From: Psychromarinibacter halotolerans
GTDB taxonomy: Bacteria; Pseudomonadota; Alphaproteobacteria; Rhodobacterales; Rhodobacteraceae
Direction: 5' to 3'
Length of the DNA stretch: 64,000 bases
Assembly: GCF_029168315.1 (NCBI RefSeq)
Contig: NZ_JARGYD010000004.1
Span: 248,001-312,000 of the forward strand
Shown here piece after piece: positions 8,770 to 17,117 of this stretch. The notes beneath the pieces were generated by a model. The model made no database searches. It was not told where the DNA came from and was given only the letters and a program-made list of their open reading frames with translations. The position numbers and the translations under genes were made by a program. The first letter of the stretch is position 1. Each line of letters opens with the position of its first letter.

Positions 8770-9570
8770 TCACCCCGCGTCCGATTTGCGCGCCGCGCCG
8801 GTCTGCGCGACGATGACCCGGATCTCCGCCGCCTCCAGCATCGACACCGTGCGGTCGCTGACCCGGTCGTCGGTGACCACGATGTCGATCCGGTCCAGCG
8901 GACACAGCACAAGGCTGGAGCGGTTCTCGAACTTCGAGCTGTCCACCAGCACGACCAGTTCGTCCGCCTGATCGATCAGCTTCTCCTCCGCCTGGATCAG
9001 CAGCGGGTCGTTTTCCATCAGCCCGATCGGCGCGATGCCGTAGGCGCCCATGAACATGCGCCGGGCATAGTAATGCCGGGTCATGTCGTTCTCGAACGGG
9101 CTGAGGATGATGTTCTGTTCGCGGTAGATCGCGCCACCCGGCACCATCACCGTGTTCTTGGTGTGCTTCAGCAGGTGTTCCGCGATGGGAAAGCTGTTGG
9201 TCAGCACCTGCACCCGGCGGCTTGCCAGTGGATGCACCATCTGGAACGTCGTCGTCCCGCCGTTGATGATGATCGGCTCGCCATCGTCGCACAGGGCCAC
9301 GGCCTCGCGGGCGATGGCCTGCTTGTGGTCCATGTTCAGCGTCTGGTTCACCGCGAAGGGCCGACCGGCCAGCCCCGGCAGGGCGGGGGGCGTGATCGCC
9401 TCGGCCCCGCCGCGCACCCGCCGCAGCCGCTTGGCCGCGTGCAGCGTCGCGATGTCGCGCCGGATCGTCGCCTCGGAGGTGCCGGTAAGCGAAACAAGCT
9501 CGGCCACGGTCGCCACCGGCCGTTCCTGAACGGCGGATAGAATGACCCTGTGGCGTTCCGTCTCGTGCAT
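8770..9570 (-). CDS. rhaR: DeoR-family transcriptional regulator of the rhamnose locus (RhaR)
   Basis: A 266-residue repressor-type regulator. The N-terminal winged helix-turn-helix (residues about 6-57) reads VAELVSLTGTSEATIRRDIATL with the DeoR motif RRDIA. It is followed by GGA and the DeoR C-terminal sensor domain resembling an isomerase fold (INGGTTTFQMV, LTNSFPIAEHL). It is the first gene of the minus-strand rha operon, 40 nt before rhaS, and is divergent from rhaD. It probably controls both directions through the operator region 9600-9750. In rhizobia the RhaR homologue is a negative regulator (family knowledge). Confidence 0.9.
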   Translation of the reverse strand: MHETERHRVILSAVQERPVATVAELVSLTGTSEATIRRDIATLHAAKRLRRVRGGAEAITPPALPGLAGRPFAVNQTLNMDHKQAIAREAVALCDDGEPIIINGGTTTFQMVHPLASRRVQVLTNSFPIAEHLLKHTKNTVMVPGGAIYREQNIILSPFENDMTRHYYARRMFMGAYGIAPIGLMENDPLLIQAEEKLIDQADELVVLVDSSKFENRSSLVLCPLDRIDIVVTDDRVSDRTVSMLEAAEIRVIVAQTGAARKSDAG

Positions 9571-9638
9571 CGGTGTCCTCCCGTTCGCCTCAGGATGGAC
9601 GATTCTCGGCTTTCGTCAATCAGTAATTTTCAAAACCA

Positions 9639-9661
9639 ATCATGCTGCGCCGCAGAATGAT
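9639..9661. promoter_or_regulatory. 23-bp near-perfect palindrome in the rhaR-rhaD divergent promoter
   Basis: Arms ATCATGCTGCG (9639-9649) and CGCAGAATGAT (9651-9661) are complementary except for one position, around a central C. It lies 69 nt from the rhaR start and 97 nt from the rhaD start. Just beyond it, 9664-9677 holds a second imperfect dyad around GATC (TTTTTGATCGAAAC), the kind of element bound by DeoR repressors. A candidate -35 TTGACT for rhaD is at 9681-9686, without a clear -10. Confidence 0.55.
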
Positions 9662-9757
9662 CGTTTTTGATCGAAACGGATTGACTTGCGGGGGCGGTTG
9701 TCTCAGCTTCTGGCGTAGCATCGGGCGGTGACAAGGCCGCGCATTCGGGAGGAACAC

Positions 9758-11857
9758 ATGCTGACACGCGTCGGGAAACGCCTTGAAAACCTGTGGGATG
9801 CAGGCAAGGCGGCGAACATGAGCGAGCCCGAGAAGCTGCTCTACCGCTCGAACCTCCTTGGCTCTGACAAGCGAATCACGAACTACGGCGGCGGCAACAC
9901 GTCGGCCAAGGTGATGGAAGCCGACCCGCTCACCGGCGAGCAGGTCGAGGTGCTGTGGGTGAAGGGCTCTGGCGGCGACGTCGGCTCGATGAAGCTGGAC
10001 GGGTTCTCGACCCTGTACATGGACAAGCTCGAGGCGCTGAAGGGCAAGTATCGCGGCGTCGAATTCGAGGACGAGATGGTCGGCTATCTGCCGCACTGCA
10101 CGTTCAACCTGAACCCGCGCGCCGCCTCGATCGACACGCCGCTGCACGCCTATGTGCCGCGCAAGCACGTCGACCACATGCACGCCGACGCGATCATCGC
10201 CATCGCAGCCTCGACGAACTCGAAAGAGCTGACGGCCGAGCTGTTCGGGGACGAGATCGGCTGGCTGCCGTGGAAGCGGCCGGGCTATGAACTGGGCCTG
10301 TGGCTAGAGGATTTCTGCAAGAAGAACCCGGACGCGAAGGGCGTCGTGCTGGAAAGCCACGGGTTGTTCACTTGGGGCGACACGGCGGAAGACTGCTATG
10401 CCTGCACCATCGACATCATCAACCGCGCCATCGCGTGGCTGGACGAGAAGACAGACGGCAAACCGGCCTTCGGCGGCGCCAAGCATGAAAGCCTTGATGC
10501 GGACGGTCGCCGCGCCGTCGCCGCCGCCCTGATGCCGCGGATCCGGGGCATGGTGTCCGGCAATCAGCACATGGTCGGCCATTTCGACGATCAGGACGCG
10601 GTGCTGGAATTCGTGAACTCCAAGGATCTCGGCACGTTGGCCCCGATGGGCACGTCTTGTCCCGACCACTTCCTGCGCACCAAGATCCGTCCGCTGGTGG
10701 TGGATTTCGACCCGGCGACGCACAACCTTGATGCCGTGCTGGATGGGTTGCCGGCGCAGGTCGAAGCCTATCGCGCCGACTACGCCGCCTATTACGAACG
10801 GTGCAAGCACGACGACAGCCCGGCGCTGCGCGACCCGAACGCGGTCGTCTACCTTGTGCCCGGCGTCGGCATGATCACCTTCGCCAAAGACAAGGCGACG
10901 GCCCGGATTTCGGGCGAGTTCTACGTGAACGCGATCAACGTGATGCGCGGCGCGACCGCGATCAGCGACTACCAGGGCCTGCCCGAGCAGGAGGCGTTCG
11001 ATATCGAGTACTGGCTTCTGGAAGAGGCCAAGTTGCAGCGGATGCCGAAGCCTAAATCGCTGGCGGGCCGCGTGGCGCTGGTCACCGGCGGGGCAGGCGG
11101 CATCGGCGCGGCCACGGCGGACCGTTATCTGTCGGAAGGCGCCTGCGTGGTGCTGGCCGACATCGACCAGACCGCGCTGGGCGCGACGCTGGACAATCTT
11201 GCGGGCCGCTATTCGAAGGACGTTGTGCGCACCGTGACGATGGACGTCACCGACGAAGCTGGCGTTGCCGCGGCCTATGCTTTCGCGGCGGTGGAATACG
11301 GCGGATCGGACATCCTTGTGTCGAATGCCGGCATCGCCAGTTCCGCGCCGGTCGAAGAGACCACGCTGGAGTTGTGGAACAAGAACATGTCGATCCTGTC
11401 GACCGGCTATTTCCTTGTCAGCCGCGAGGCGTTCAAGCTGTTCCGCGCGCAGGGCATGGGCGGATCGGTCGTGTTCGTGGCGTCGAAGAACGGGCTGGCC
11501 GCATCGCCCAACGCATCCGCCTATTGCACCGCCAAGGCGTCCGAAATCCACCTTGCCCGTTGCCTTGCGCTGGAAGGGGCAGAGGCGGGCATCCGCGTCA
11601 ACGTGGTGAACCCGGACGCGGTTCTGCGCGGCTCGAAGATCTGGGAAGGCGACTGGCTGGAACAGCGCGCCTCGACCTACGGCACCGACAAGGAAGGGTT
11701 GGAGGAGATGTACCGCAACCGGTCCATGCTCAAGCGGTCGGTGCTGCCCGAGGACATCGCCGAGGCCGCCTATTTCCTGGCGTCCGACAAGTCGGCGAAG
11801 TCGACGGGCAATATCATCAACGTCGATGCCGGTAACGTGCAGGCGTTCACGCGCTGA
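9758..11857 (+). CDS. rhaD: Bifunctional rhamnulose-1-phosphate aldolase / short-chain dehydrogenase (RhaD)
   Basis: A 699-residue fusion. The N-terminal class II aldolase domain (about 1-430) has zinc ligands visible as H140 and H142 (VDHMHAD) and H201 (ESHGLF). The C-terminal short-chain dehydrogenase (about 437-699) has the NAD loop TGGAGGIG near 442-449 and the catalytic YxxxK as YCTAK. It should split L-rhamnulose-1-phosphate into DHAP and L-lactaldehyde and oxidise the lactaldehyde. The ATG at 9758 has GGGAGGA five bases upstream; a GTG at 9728 is in frame but has no ribosome site. It is followed by rhaI. Confidence 0.93.
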   Translation: MLTRVGKRLENLWDAGKAANMSEPEKLLYRSNLLGSDKRITNYGGGNTSAKVMEADPLTGEQVEVLWVKGSGGDVGSMKLDGFSTLYMDKLEALKGKYRGVEFEDEMVGYLPHCTFNLNPRAASIDTPLHAYVPRKHVDHMHADAIIAIAASTNSKELTAELFGDEIGWLPWKRPGYELGLWLEDFCKKNPDAKGVVLESHGLFTWGDTAEDCYACTIDIINRAIAWLDEKTDGKPAFGGAKHESLDADGRRAVAAALMPRIRGMVSGNQHMVGHFDDQDAVLEFVNSKDLGTLAPMGTSCPDHFLRTKIRPLVVDFDPATHNLDAVLDGLPAQVEAYRADYAAYYERCKHDDSPALRDPNAVVYLVPGVGMITFAKDKATARISGEFYVNAINVMRGATAISDYQGLPEQEAFDIEYWLLEEAKLQRMPKPKSLAGRVALVTGGAGGIGAATADRYLSEGACVVLADIDQTALGATLDNLAGRYSKDVVRTVTMDVTDEAGVAAAYAFAAVEYGGSDILVSNAGIASSAPVEETTLELWNKNMSILSTGYFLVSREAFKLFRAQGMGGSVVFVASKNGLAASPNASAYCTAKASEIHLARCLALEGAEAGIRVNVVNPDAVLRGSKIWEGDWLEQRASTYGTDKEGLEEMYRNRSMLKRSVLPEDIAEAAYFLASDKSAKSTGNIINVDAGNVQAFTR

Positions 11858-11867
11858 CGTTCTGGTA

Positions 11868-11890
11868 AGGATGGGGTTGAACCCCATCCT
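11868..11890. repeat. Intergenic palindrome between rhaD and rhaI
   Basis: Arms AGGATGGGGTT (11868-11878) and AACCCCATCCT (11880-11890) are perfectly complementary around a single G. It begins 11 nt after the rhaD stop and ends 57 nt before rhaI. There is no T-run after it, so it looks more like a repeat-type mRNA-stabilising hairpin than a terminator. I recall similar GGTGGGGTT palindromes between genes in Rhodobacterales, but this was not checked. Confidence 0.6.
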
Positions 11891-11947
11891 ACGACATTTC
11901 CGACATTCGGAACGGGATTGGCGGTGTGAACCGCCGTGGGAGGACCA

Positions 11948-13222
11948 ATGATCGAACAAACCGTTATCGACGCGGGGAACGAAGACCGCGTGGCCGCACT
12001 GCGCGCAGACTATGACGCGCTGGGTGCGCATCTGGACCGGCGCGGCATCTCGATCGATGCGATCCGGGACAAGGTCGCGACCTATGGCGTCGCCGTCCCG
12101 TCGTGGGGTGTCGGCACCGGCGGCACCCGCTTTGCCCGCTTCCCCGGCACCGGCGAGCCGCGCGGCATTTTTGACAAGCTCGACGACTGCGGTGTGATCC
12201 AACAGCTGACCCGCGCCACGCCCACCGTGTCATTGCATATCCCGTGGGACAAGGCACCCGCCGCCGACCTGAAGGCCAAGGCTGACGAACTCGGCCTCGG
12301 CTTCGACGCGATGAACTCCAACACGTTTCAGGATCAGCCGGACCAGCCGCTTAGCTATCGCTACGGCTCGCTGAGCCACACCGACAAGGCGACGCGCCAG
12401 CAGGCTATCGAGCACAATCTTGAATGTATCGAGATCGGGCAGGGGATCGGGTCGAAGGCGCTGACCATCTGGATCGGCGACGGGTCCAACTTTCCGGGAC
12501 AGACCGACCTGACCGCACAGTTCGAACGCTATCTCGACAGCGCAAAGGCGATCTATGCGCAGCTGCCCGACGACTGGCGCCTGTTCACCGAACACAAGAT
12601 GTACGAACCCGCGTTCTATTCGACCGTGGTGCAGGACTGGGGCACCAACTATCTGATCGCTAAGGAGCTTGGCGACCGGGCGCATTGTCTTGTCGACCTT
12701 GGGCACCATGCCCCGAACACGAACATCGAGATGATCGTCGCGCGGTTGATCCAATTCGGAAAGCTGGGCGGCTTCCACTTCAACGACTCGAAATACGGGG
12801 ACGACGACCTCGACACCGGGTCGATCGACCCGTTCCGACTGTTCCTTGTGTTCAACGAACTGGTCGCGGCAGAGGGCAAGCCGGGCTTCGATCCGGCGCA
12901 TATGCTGGACCAAAGCCACAACGTGACCGACCCCATCGAGTCGCTGATGTCGTCGGCCAACGAGGTGCGCCGCGCCTATGCGCAGGCGCTGCTGGTGGAT
13001 CGGACGGCGCTGGCCGGGTTCCAGCAGGACAACGACGCGATGATGGCGGCGGGCACGCTGAAGCAGGCGTTCCGCACCGATGTCGAGCCGATCCTTGCGA
13101 TGGCGCGGCTGGACAACGGCGGCGCCATCGACCCCATCGCGACCTACCGCGCGGCGGGCTATCGGGCGAAGGTCTCGGCCGAGCGTCCGGCGGTCAGCGG
13201 CGCGGGGGGCGGGATCGTCTAG
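11948..13222 (+). CDS. rhaI: L-rhamnose isomerase, alphaproteobacterial type (RhaI)
   Basis: A 424-residue metal-dependent sugar isomerase of the xylose-isomerase-like TIM-barrel fold that converts L-rhamnose to L-rhamnulose. Characteristic blocks are the metal-binding TEHKMYEPAFYSTVVQDWG, HCLVDLGHH, and GFHFNDSKYGDDDLDTGSIDP. The ATG at 11948 follows GGGAGGACC; the in-frame GTG at 11936 only adds MGGP and overlaps the ribosome site. Together with RhaU, RhaK and RhaD it completes the pathway from rhamnose to DHAP and a lactaldehyde product. Confidence 0.92.
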   Translation: MIEQTVIDAGNEDRVAALRADYDALGAHLDRRGISIDAIRDKVATYGVAVPSWGVGTGGTRFARFPGTGEPRGIFDKLDDCGVIQQLTRATPTVSLHIPWDKAPAADLKAKADELGLGFDAMNSNTFQDQPDQPLSYRYGSLSHTDKATRQQAIEHNLECIEIGQGIGSKALTIWIGDGSNFPGQTDLTAQFERYLDSAKAIYAQLPDDWRLFTEHKMYEPAFYSTVVQDWGTNYLIAKELGDRAHCLVDLGHHAPNTNIEMIVARLIQFGKLGGFHFNDSKYGDDDLDTGSIDPFRLFLVFNELVAAEGKPGFDPAHMLDQSHNVTDPIESLMSSANEVRRAYAQALLVDRTALAGFQQDNDAMMAAGTLKQAFRTDVEPILAMARLDNGGAIDPIATYRAAGYRAKVSAERPAVSGAGGGIV

Positions 13223-13269
13223 GACCAGTCGCGGGCAAGAGGTCTTTCCCAGCGGCGAAGTTCGTGCCA

Positions 13270-13279
13270 TTCTGGTTAC
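13270..13279. promoter_or_regulatory. Half-operator TTCTGGTTAC abutting the GntR/UTRA gene start
   Basis: The 10-mer at 13270-13279 directly touches the ATG of the regulator gene and recurs identically at 14095-14104 in front of nanE. The CTGGT core is the half-site of the operators at 14064-14101. This placement suggests autoregulation of the regulator gene. Confidence 0.5.
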
Positions 13280-14044
13280 ATGAAAGACGGCGCAGAACAG
13301 GACCAGTTGGTCATCGACGCCCTGATCGCACGGCTTGAAACCCGCGCGCCCGGCATGTCCCGGTATCAGGCCCTGACGGAAACCATTTCCGAGGCCATCG
13401 GCGACGGGACCCTGCCGCGCGGGTCCGCTTTGCCGGGCGAGCGCGTGCTGTCCGACGGTCTTGGGGTGTCCCGCGTGACCGTCCGGCGGGCGATCGAGGA
13501 TCTTGCAGGGCAGGGCATCCTGATGCGCAAGCACGGCGCCCGCACCACCGTGGCGAAGCGGGTCGAGAAGACGCTGTCGCGCCTGTCGGGCTTTTCCGAG
13601 GATATTCGCAGCCGGGGCATGGAGCCGGGGCTGCGCTGGCTGTCCCGGCATGCCGTCCGGCCGACGCCGAAAGAGGTGATGGCCCTTGGCATCATGCCGG
13701 ATCAGACGGTGGTCCGTCTGCGCCGGGTCCGGCTGGCCGACGGGCATCCCATCGCGCTGGAATGCGCGACGATCCCCGAGGAACTGCTGCCCGAACCCGA
13801 GTTCGCGGGGGATTCCCTGTACGCCGCGCTGGATGCGGCTGGGGCACGGCCCGTGCACGGCACGCAACGGATTCGCGCCGGGGTGATGGACGACGCCGAA
13901 GCCGCGCTTCTGGATGCCGATCCGGGCACCGCCATGCTGATCGTCGAACGCCGCTGCACCAACGCCGAAGGTCGTCCGGTCGAATTCACCGAGACGCGAT
14001 ACAACGGAAATTATTACGATTTCGTCACCGAGCTGAGCAGCTAG
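13280..14044 (+). CDS. GntR-family regulator with UTRA ligand domain (NagR/HutC subfamily)
   Basis: A 254-residue regulator: a GntR winged helix (about 20-90; LPGERVLSDGLGVSRVTVRRAIEDL) followed by a UTRA domain (about 105-250) that in this subfamily binds phosphorylated amino sugars or related effectors. The short leader and the CTGGT half-site abutting the start suggest autoregulation. It heads the nanE-nanK-ABC-nagB-nagA operon. It probably represses that operon through inverted CTGGT/ACCAG elements in the 14045-14131 gap, by analogy with NagR/DasR sites. The exact effector is unknown. Confidence 0.88.
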   Translation: MKDGAEQDQLVIDALIARLETRAPGMSRYQALTETISEAIGDGTLPRGSALPGERVLSDGLGVSRVTVRRAIEDLAGQGILMRKHGARTTVAKRVEKTLSRLSGFSEDIRSRGMEPGLRWLSRHAVRPTPKEVMALGIMPDQTVVRLRRVRLADGHPIALECATIPEELLPEPEFAGDSLYAALDAAGARPVHGTQRIRAGVMDDAEAALLDADPGTAMLIVERRCTNAEGRPVEFTETRYNGNYYDFVTELSS

Positions 14045-14063
14045 GCCGGACCATTCCGACAAT

Positions 14064-14101
14064 CTGGTAGAAACCAGTTGCGTACCAGTTGGCGTTCTGG
14101 T
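14064..14101. promoter_or_regulatory. Tandem CTGGT/ACCAG operators upstream of nanE
   Basis: The first element is CTGGT-AGAA-ACCAG (14064-14077). The second is ACCAG (14084-14088), eight bases, CTGGT (14097-14101). The first is close to the inverted TGGT..ACCA sites of NagR/DasR-type GntR regulators (family knowledge). The same CTGGT half-site stands before the regulator gene itself. This is the best candidate for the control site of the amino-sugar operon. Confidence 0.65.
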
Positions 14102-14131
14102 TACCTTCCTGTCACAGACAGGGGAAACGAC

Positions 14132-14815
14132 ATGCTCGAACAGCTCAAAGGACGCCTTATCGCGTCGTGCCAGCCGGTCACCGGCGGCCCGATGGACCGG
14201 CCCGATATCGTGGCCGCGATGGCTCTTGCGGCGCTGGACGGCGGCGCAGCCGGGCTGCGGATCGAAGGGCTGGACAACGTGCGTGCGGTGCGCGCGGCCA
14301 CCCGCGCGCCCCTGATCGGCCTTCTGAAACGCGATCTCGACGACAGCCCGGTGCGGATCACGCCGTTCGCGACCGATGTCGCCGACCTGATCGCGGCGGG
14401 GGCGGATTTCGTGGCGGTGGACGCCACCAGCCAGACCCGCCCGGAAACGGTCGAGGCTTTGTATTCCGCGATCCGCGCGGGCGGCGCGCTGGCGATGGCG
14501 GATTGCGCCACGCTGGACGACGGGCGCCGAGCGGCGGCGCTGGGCTTCGATGTCCTCGGATCGACGATGTCGGGCTACACGGGCGGGCCGGTGCCCGCCG
14601 AACCGGACCTCGACCTTGTGCGGGGGCTGGCCGAACTGGGCCACGTCACGGTGGCCGAGGGGCGCTATCACCGCCCGGAACAGGCCGCTGCCGCCATCTC
14701 GGCGGGGGCGGATGCGGTGGTCGTGGGATCGGCGCTGACCCGTCTGGAACATGTCACCGGCTGGTTCGCGGATGCGGTCGCCGCGCAGGTCGCGACGACG
14801 CAGGGAGCCGCATGA
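14132..14815 (+). CDS. nanE: N-acetylmannosamine-6-phosphate 2-epimerase (NanE)
   Basis: A 227-residue TIM-barrel enzyme that interconverts ManNAc-6-phosphate and GlcNAc-6-phosphate. The family blocks present are GLRIEGL, IGLLKRD (Lys66), FVAVDAT (Asp97) and VAEGRYHRPEQA (Glu176). The ATG at 14132 follows AGGGGAAACG; the open frame reaches further upstream but that part covers the operator sites. The stop overlaps the ATG of nanK (ATGA). A sialic acid lyase gene that usually accompanies nanE is absent from the window. Confidence 0.88.
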   Translation: MLEQLKGRLIASCQPVTGGPMDRPDIVAAMALAALDGGAAGLRIEGLDNVRAVRAATRAPLIGLLKRDLDDSPVRITPFATDVADLIAAGADFVAVDATSQTRPETVEALYSAIRAGGALAMADCATLDDGRRAAALGFDVLGSTMSGYTGGPVPAEPDLDLVRGLAELGHVTVAEGRYHRPEQAAAAISAGADAVVVGSALTRLEHVTGWFADAVAAQVATTQGAA

Positions 14816-15672
14816 GCGCCGCGCTTGCCATAGACATCGGCGGCACCAAGGTGCTGTGCGCGCTGGTGGAAGACGGTGTGGTGCTGGATCACGCGGTCGC
14901 GGAAACCGCGCGCGGGTCCGGTCCGGCAGCATGGCTGGAGACAGCCGCATCGCTGGCGGCAGGCTGGACCGGGCGATACCAGCGGCTGGGCCTTGCGGTG
15001 ACCGGACGCGTCAGCGCGACGGGCCGCTGGTCGGCGCTGAACCCCGGCACCCTGAACATTCCCGACAATACCCCCCTGACGGACCTTGCCGCCGACAAGT
15101 TCGGCGTTCCGGCACTGGCCGTGAACGATGCGCAGGCTGCCGCGTGGGGGGAATACCGCTATGGCGCGGGACGGGGCGAAGATCTGGTCTATCTGACCGT
15201 CTCGACGGGCATCGGCGGCGGTATCGTGTCCGGCGGACAGCTTCTGCGCGGGCGCGGCGGCATTGCCGGGCACTTCGGCCAGATGCGGATCGGTGGCCGC
15301 AACGGCGCCCGGCTTGAATCCCGCATGGCGGGCCGCTGGCTGACCGAGGCGGCCGATGCCGCTGGCCATCCGGCGGATGCGCGCGGCGTGTTCGAAGCAG
15401 CCAAGCGAGGCGAGGCGTGGGCGCAGGACCTGCGCGACACGGCGGAACGGCGCGTGGCGGAGCTGACCGGCGACGTGCAACTGACGCTGGACCCGGTGCG
15501 CATCGTCATGGGCGGCGGCATCGGGCTGTCCGACGGCTTCATCGACAACGTGGCCGCGCATCATGCGGCGCTGCCGCCTGCATTGCGGCCCGCGCTTGTG
15601 CCGGCGCAGCTTGGCGTTCTCGCTGGCGCGGTGGGTGCCGCTGCGCTGGCGGATGACTTCTCAAGTAACTGA
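14812..15672 (+). CDS. nanK: ROK-family sugar kinase, N-acetylmannosamine kinase-like (NanK)
   Basis: A 286-residue ROK kinase, presumably phosphorylating ManNAc (or another N-acetylhexosamine) at O6. It has the N-terminal phosphate loop DIGGTK (8-13) and the ROK segment STGIGGGIVSGGQLLRG. Where most ROK kinases have GE.GH followed by a CxCGxxGCxE zinc motif, this one reads AGHFGQMRIGGRNGARLES and has no cysteines there, so the structural zinc site is missing. The active-site histidine region is still present as GH. It overlaps nanE by 4 nt and is followed 33 nt later by the ABC binding-protein gene. Confidence 0.82.
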   Translation: MSAALAIDIGGTKVLCALVEDGVVLDHAVAETARGSGPAAWLETAASLAAGWTGRYQRLGLAVTGRVSATGRWSALNPGTLNIPDNTPLTDLAADKFGVPALAVNDAQAAAWGEYRYGAGRGEDLVYLTVSTGIGGGIVSGGQLLRGRGGIAGHFGQMRIGGRNGARLESRMAGRWLTEAADAAGHPADARGVFEAAKRGEAWAQDLRDTAERRVAELTGDVQLTLDPVRIVMGGGIGLSDGFIDNVAAHHAALPPALRPALVPAQLGVLAGAVGAAALADDFSSN

Positions 15673-15705
15673 GTGCGAAACAAAATCCCAACAGGAGGTA
15701 AGACA

Positions 15706-17025
15706 ATGACTTTCCGCAAGAAGATGCTGACCGCCACCGCGCTGAGCGCGCTGATGGCAACGGCCGCGCAGGCCGAGGTGACTGTTCTTGGCTGGCCGGG
15801 CGGCCCCGAGGAAGAGGCGCTGCGCGCCGTGACCGAGATCTACAACGCCAAGGAAGACGTGGCCGAGGACAACAAGGTCGAGCTGCTGTTCTTCAGCCGC
15901 GACGGTTTCTTCGACAAGCTGCAAGCCGACCTTGCCGCCGGCTCTGACGCGTTCGACGTGAACCTGCTGGCGACCTATTCGATCGGCCGCTACGCGCCCT
16001 ACATGGAACCGATCACCCTGTCGGACGAAGCCGAGGGCGTGTTCGGCGACACCGTGCTGTCGACCATGCAGTTCGAGGGCGCCCAGTATGGCGTGCCGAC
16101 CGACCTGTCGATGCACTTCCTGTTCTTCCGCACCGACCTGATGGAAGAACTGATGGGCGACGAGGACGCGAAAGCGACCTATGCGTCGATCTCCGAGGAA
16201 TACCTTGGCACCGCGATGGAGCCCGTCGCGCCGGACGAGATGACTTGGGAAGATTTCGCGGCGACCGCGCTGTACTTCTCGCGCTCGGTCAACCCCGACA
16301 GCCCGACGCGTTATGGCACCGTGCTTCAGATGAAGAACCTGCTGTTCAACATGATGGTGTTCCAGTCCCTGCCGCGCGCTTACGGCGCCGACTGGATGGA
16401 CGCGGACGGCAACATCACGGTCGACAGCGAGGCGTACCGGACCGCGCTTGAAATGTACAAGATGCTGTACGATGCCGGTGCGACCCCGACGGACTCGCTG
16501 TCCTACGAGTTCCCCGAGGCGAACGCGGCCTTCACCTCTGGTCAGGTGGCGATGATGGTGCAGTGGAACGGCGCGTCGGGCGCGCTGACGGGTGCCGAAA
16601 GCGCCCCGATGACCGCCGAGGTCACGGCAAGCGTCGCGCCGCCGACGGGTCCCGAGGGGCGTTTCACCCACATCCACGGTCTGGGTCTTGGCCTGAACAA
16701 GAATGCGCAGAACCCGGACGGGGCGAAAGCGTTCCTTGAATGGCTGTCGACCGAAGAGGCCGCCGTTGCATATGCCACCGCGGGCGGTGCGCCGGGCCTG
16801 ACCGGCACGGCCATCGAGGCTGTCGCCGAAGCACGGCCCGACCTTGTCCCGCTGGGCGAGTTCGCCAGCAACTATGGCTACGTGATGAACGGCGCCACCG
16901 GCGCGAATGCCCTGTCGATCTACGAGCTTCAGGCGCAAGAGTTCACCGGCTATTGGGGCGACACGCAAAGCCTTGACGAGGCGCTGTCGGCAGCCGAAGC
17001 CGGCATGACCGACCTGCTGAAGTAA
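15706..17025 (+). CDS. ABC transporter family-1 sugar-binding protein
   Basis: A 439-residue periplasmic binding protein of the maltose/multiple-sugar (family 1) fold. The signal peptide is MTFRKKMLTATALSALMATAAQA, with cleavage after AQA. The mature part opens EVTVLGWPGG and carries the family motif GQVAMMVQWNG around residue 280. A strong AGGAGGT (15693-15699) precedes the ATG. It is the first gene of the importer part of the amino-sugar operon, so an N-acetylhexosamine ligand is likely (inference from context). Confidence 0.88.
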   Translation: MTFRKKMLTATALSALMATAAQAEVTVLGWPGGPEEEALRAVTEIYNAKEDVAEDNKVELLFFSRDGFFDKLQADLAAGSDAFDVNLLATYSIGRYAPYMEPITLSDEAEGVFGDTVLSTMQFEGAQYGVPTDLSMHFLFFRTDLMEELMGDEDAKATYASISEEYLGTAMEPVAPDEMTWEDFAATALYFSRSVNPDSPTRYGTVLQMKNLLFNMMVFQSLPRAYGADWMDADGNITVDSEAYRTALEMYKMLYDAGATPTDSLSYEFPEANAAFTSGQVAMMVQWNGASGALTGAESAPMTAEVTASVAPPTGPEGRFTHIHGLGLGLNKNAQNPDGAKAFLEWLSTEEAAVAYATAGGAPGLTGTAIEAVAEARPDLVPLGEFASNYGYVMNGATGANALSIYELQAQEFTGYWGDTQSLDEALSAAEAGMTDLLK

Positions 17026-17034
17026 TCCAGCCGT

Positions 17035-17056
17035 GGGGCCGGTGCAGTCCGGCCCC
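17035..17056 (+). terminator. Hairpin after the sugar-binding-protein gene
   Basis: GGGGCCGG (17035-17042) pairs perfectly with CCGGCCCC (17049-17056) around TGCAGT. It begins 9 nt after the stop of the binding-protein gene and is followed by GCGCTTTCC, a short T-run. It is probably a partial terminator or 3'-protecting structure that raises binding-protein expression over the permeases, as at 7691. Confidence 0.65.
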
Positions 17057-17117
17057 GCGCTTTCCGATCTCTGACGGCGCTGCCCCACCAGAACCGACCC
17101 GCCAGAAACGAGCTGCC

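Noticed and set aside
10304..12202. A 632-codon minus-strand frame
   Set aside because: It is antisense to rhaD and rhaI, and its composition is that of a G+C-driven shadow frame.
12230..14950. A 906-codon open frame on the minus strand
   Set aside because: It is antisense to rhaI, the GntR/UTRA gene and nanE, with no ribosome site or recognisable domain.
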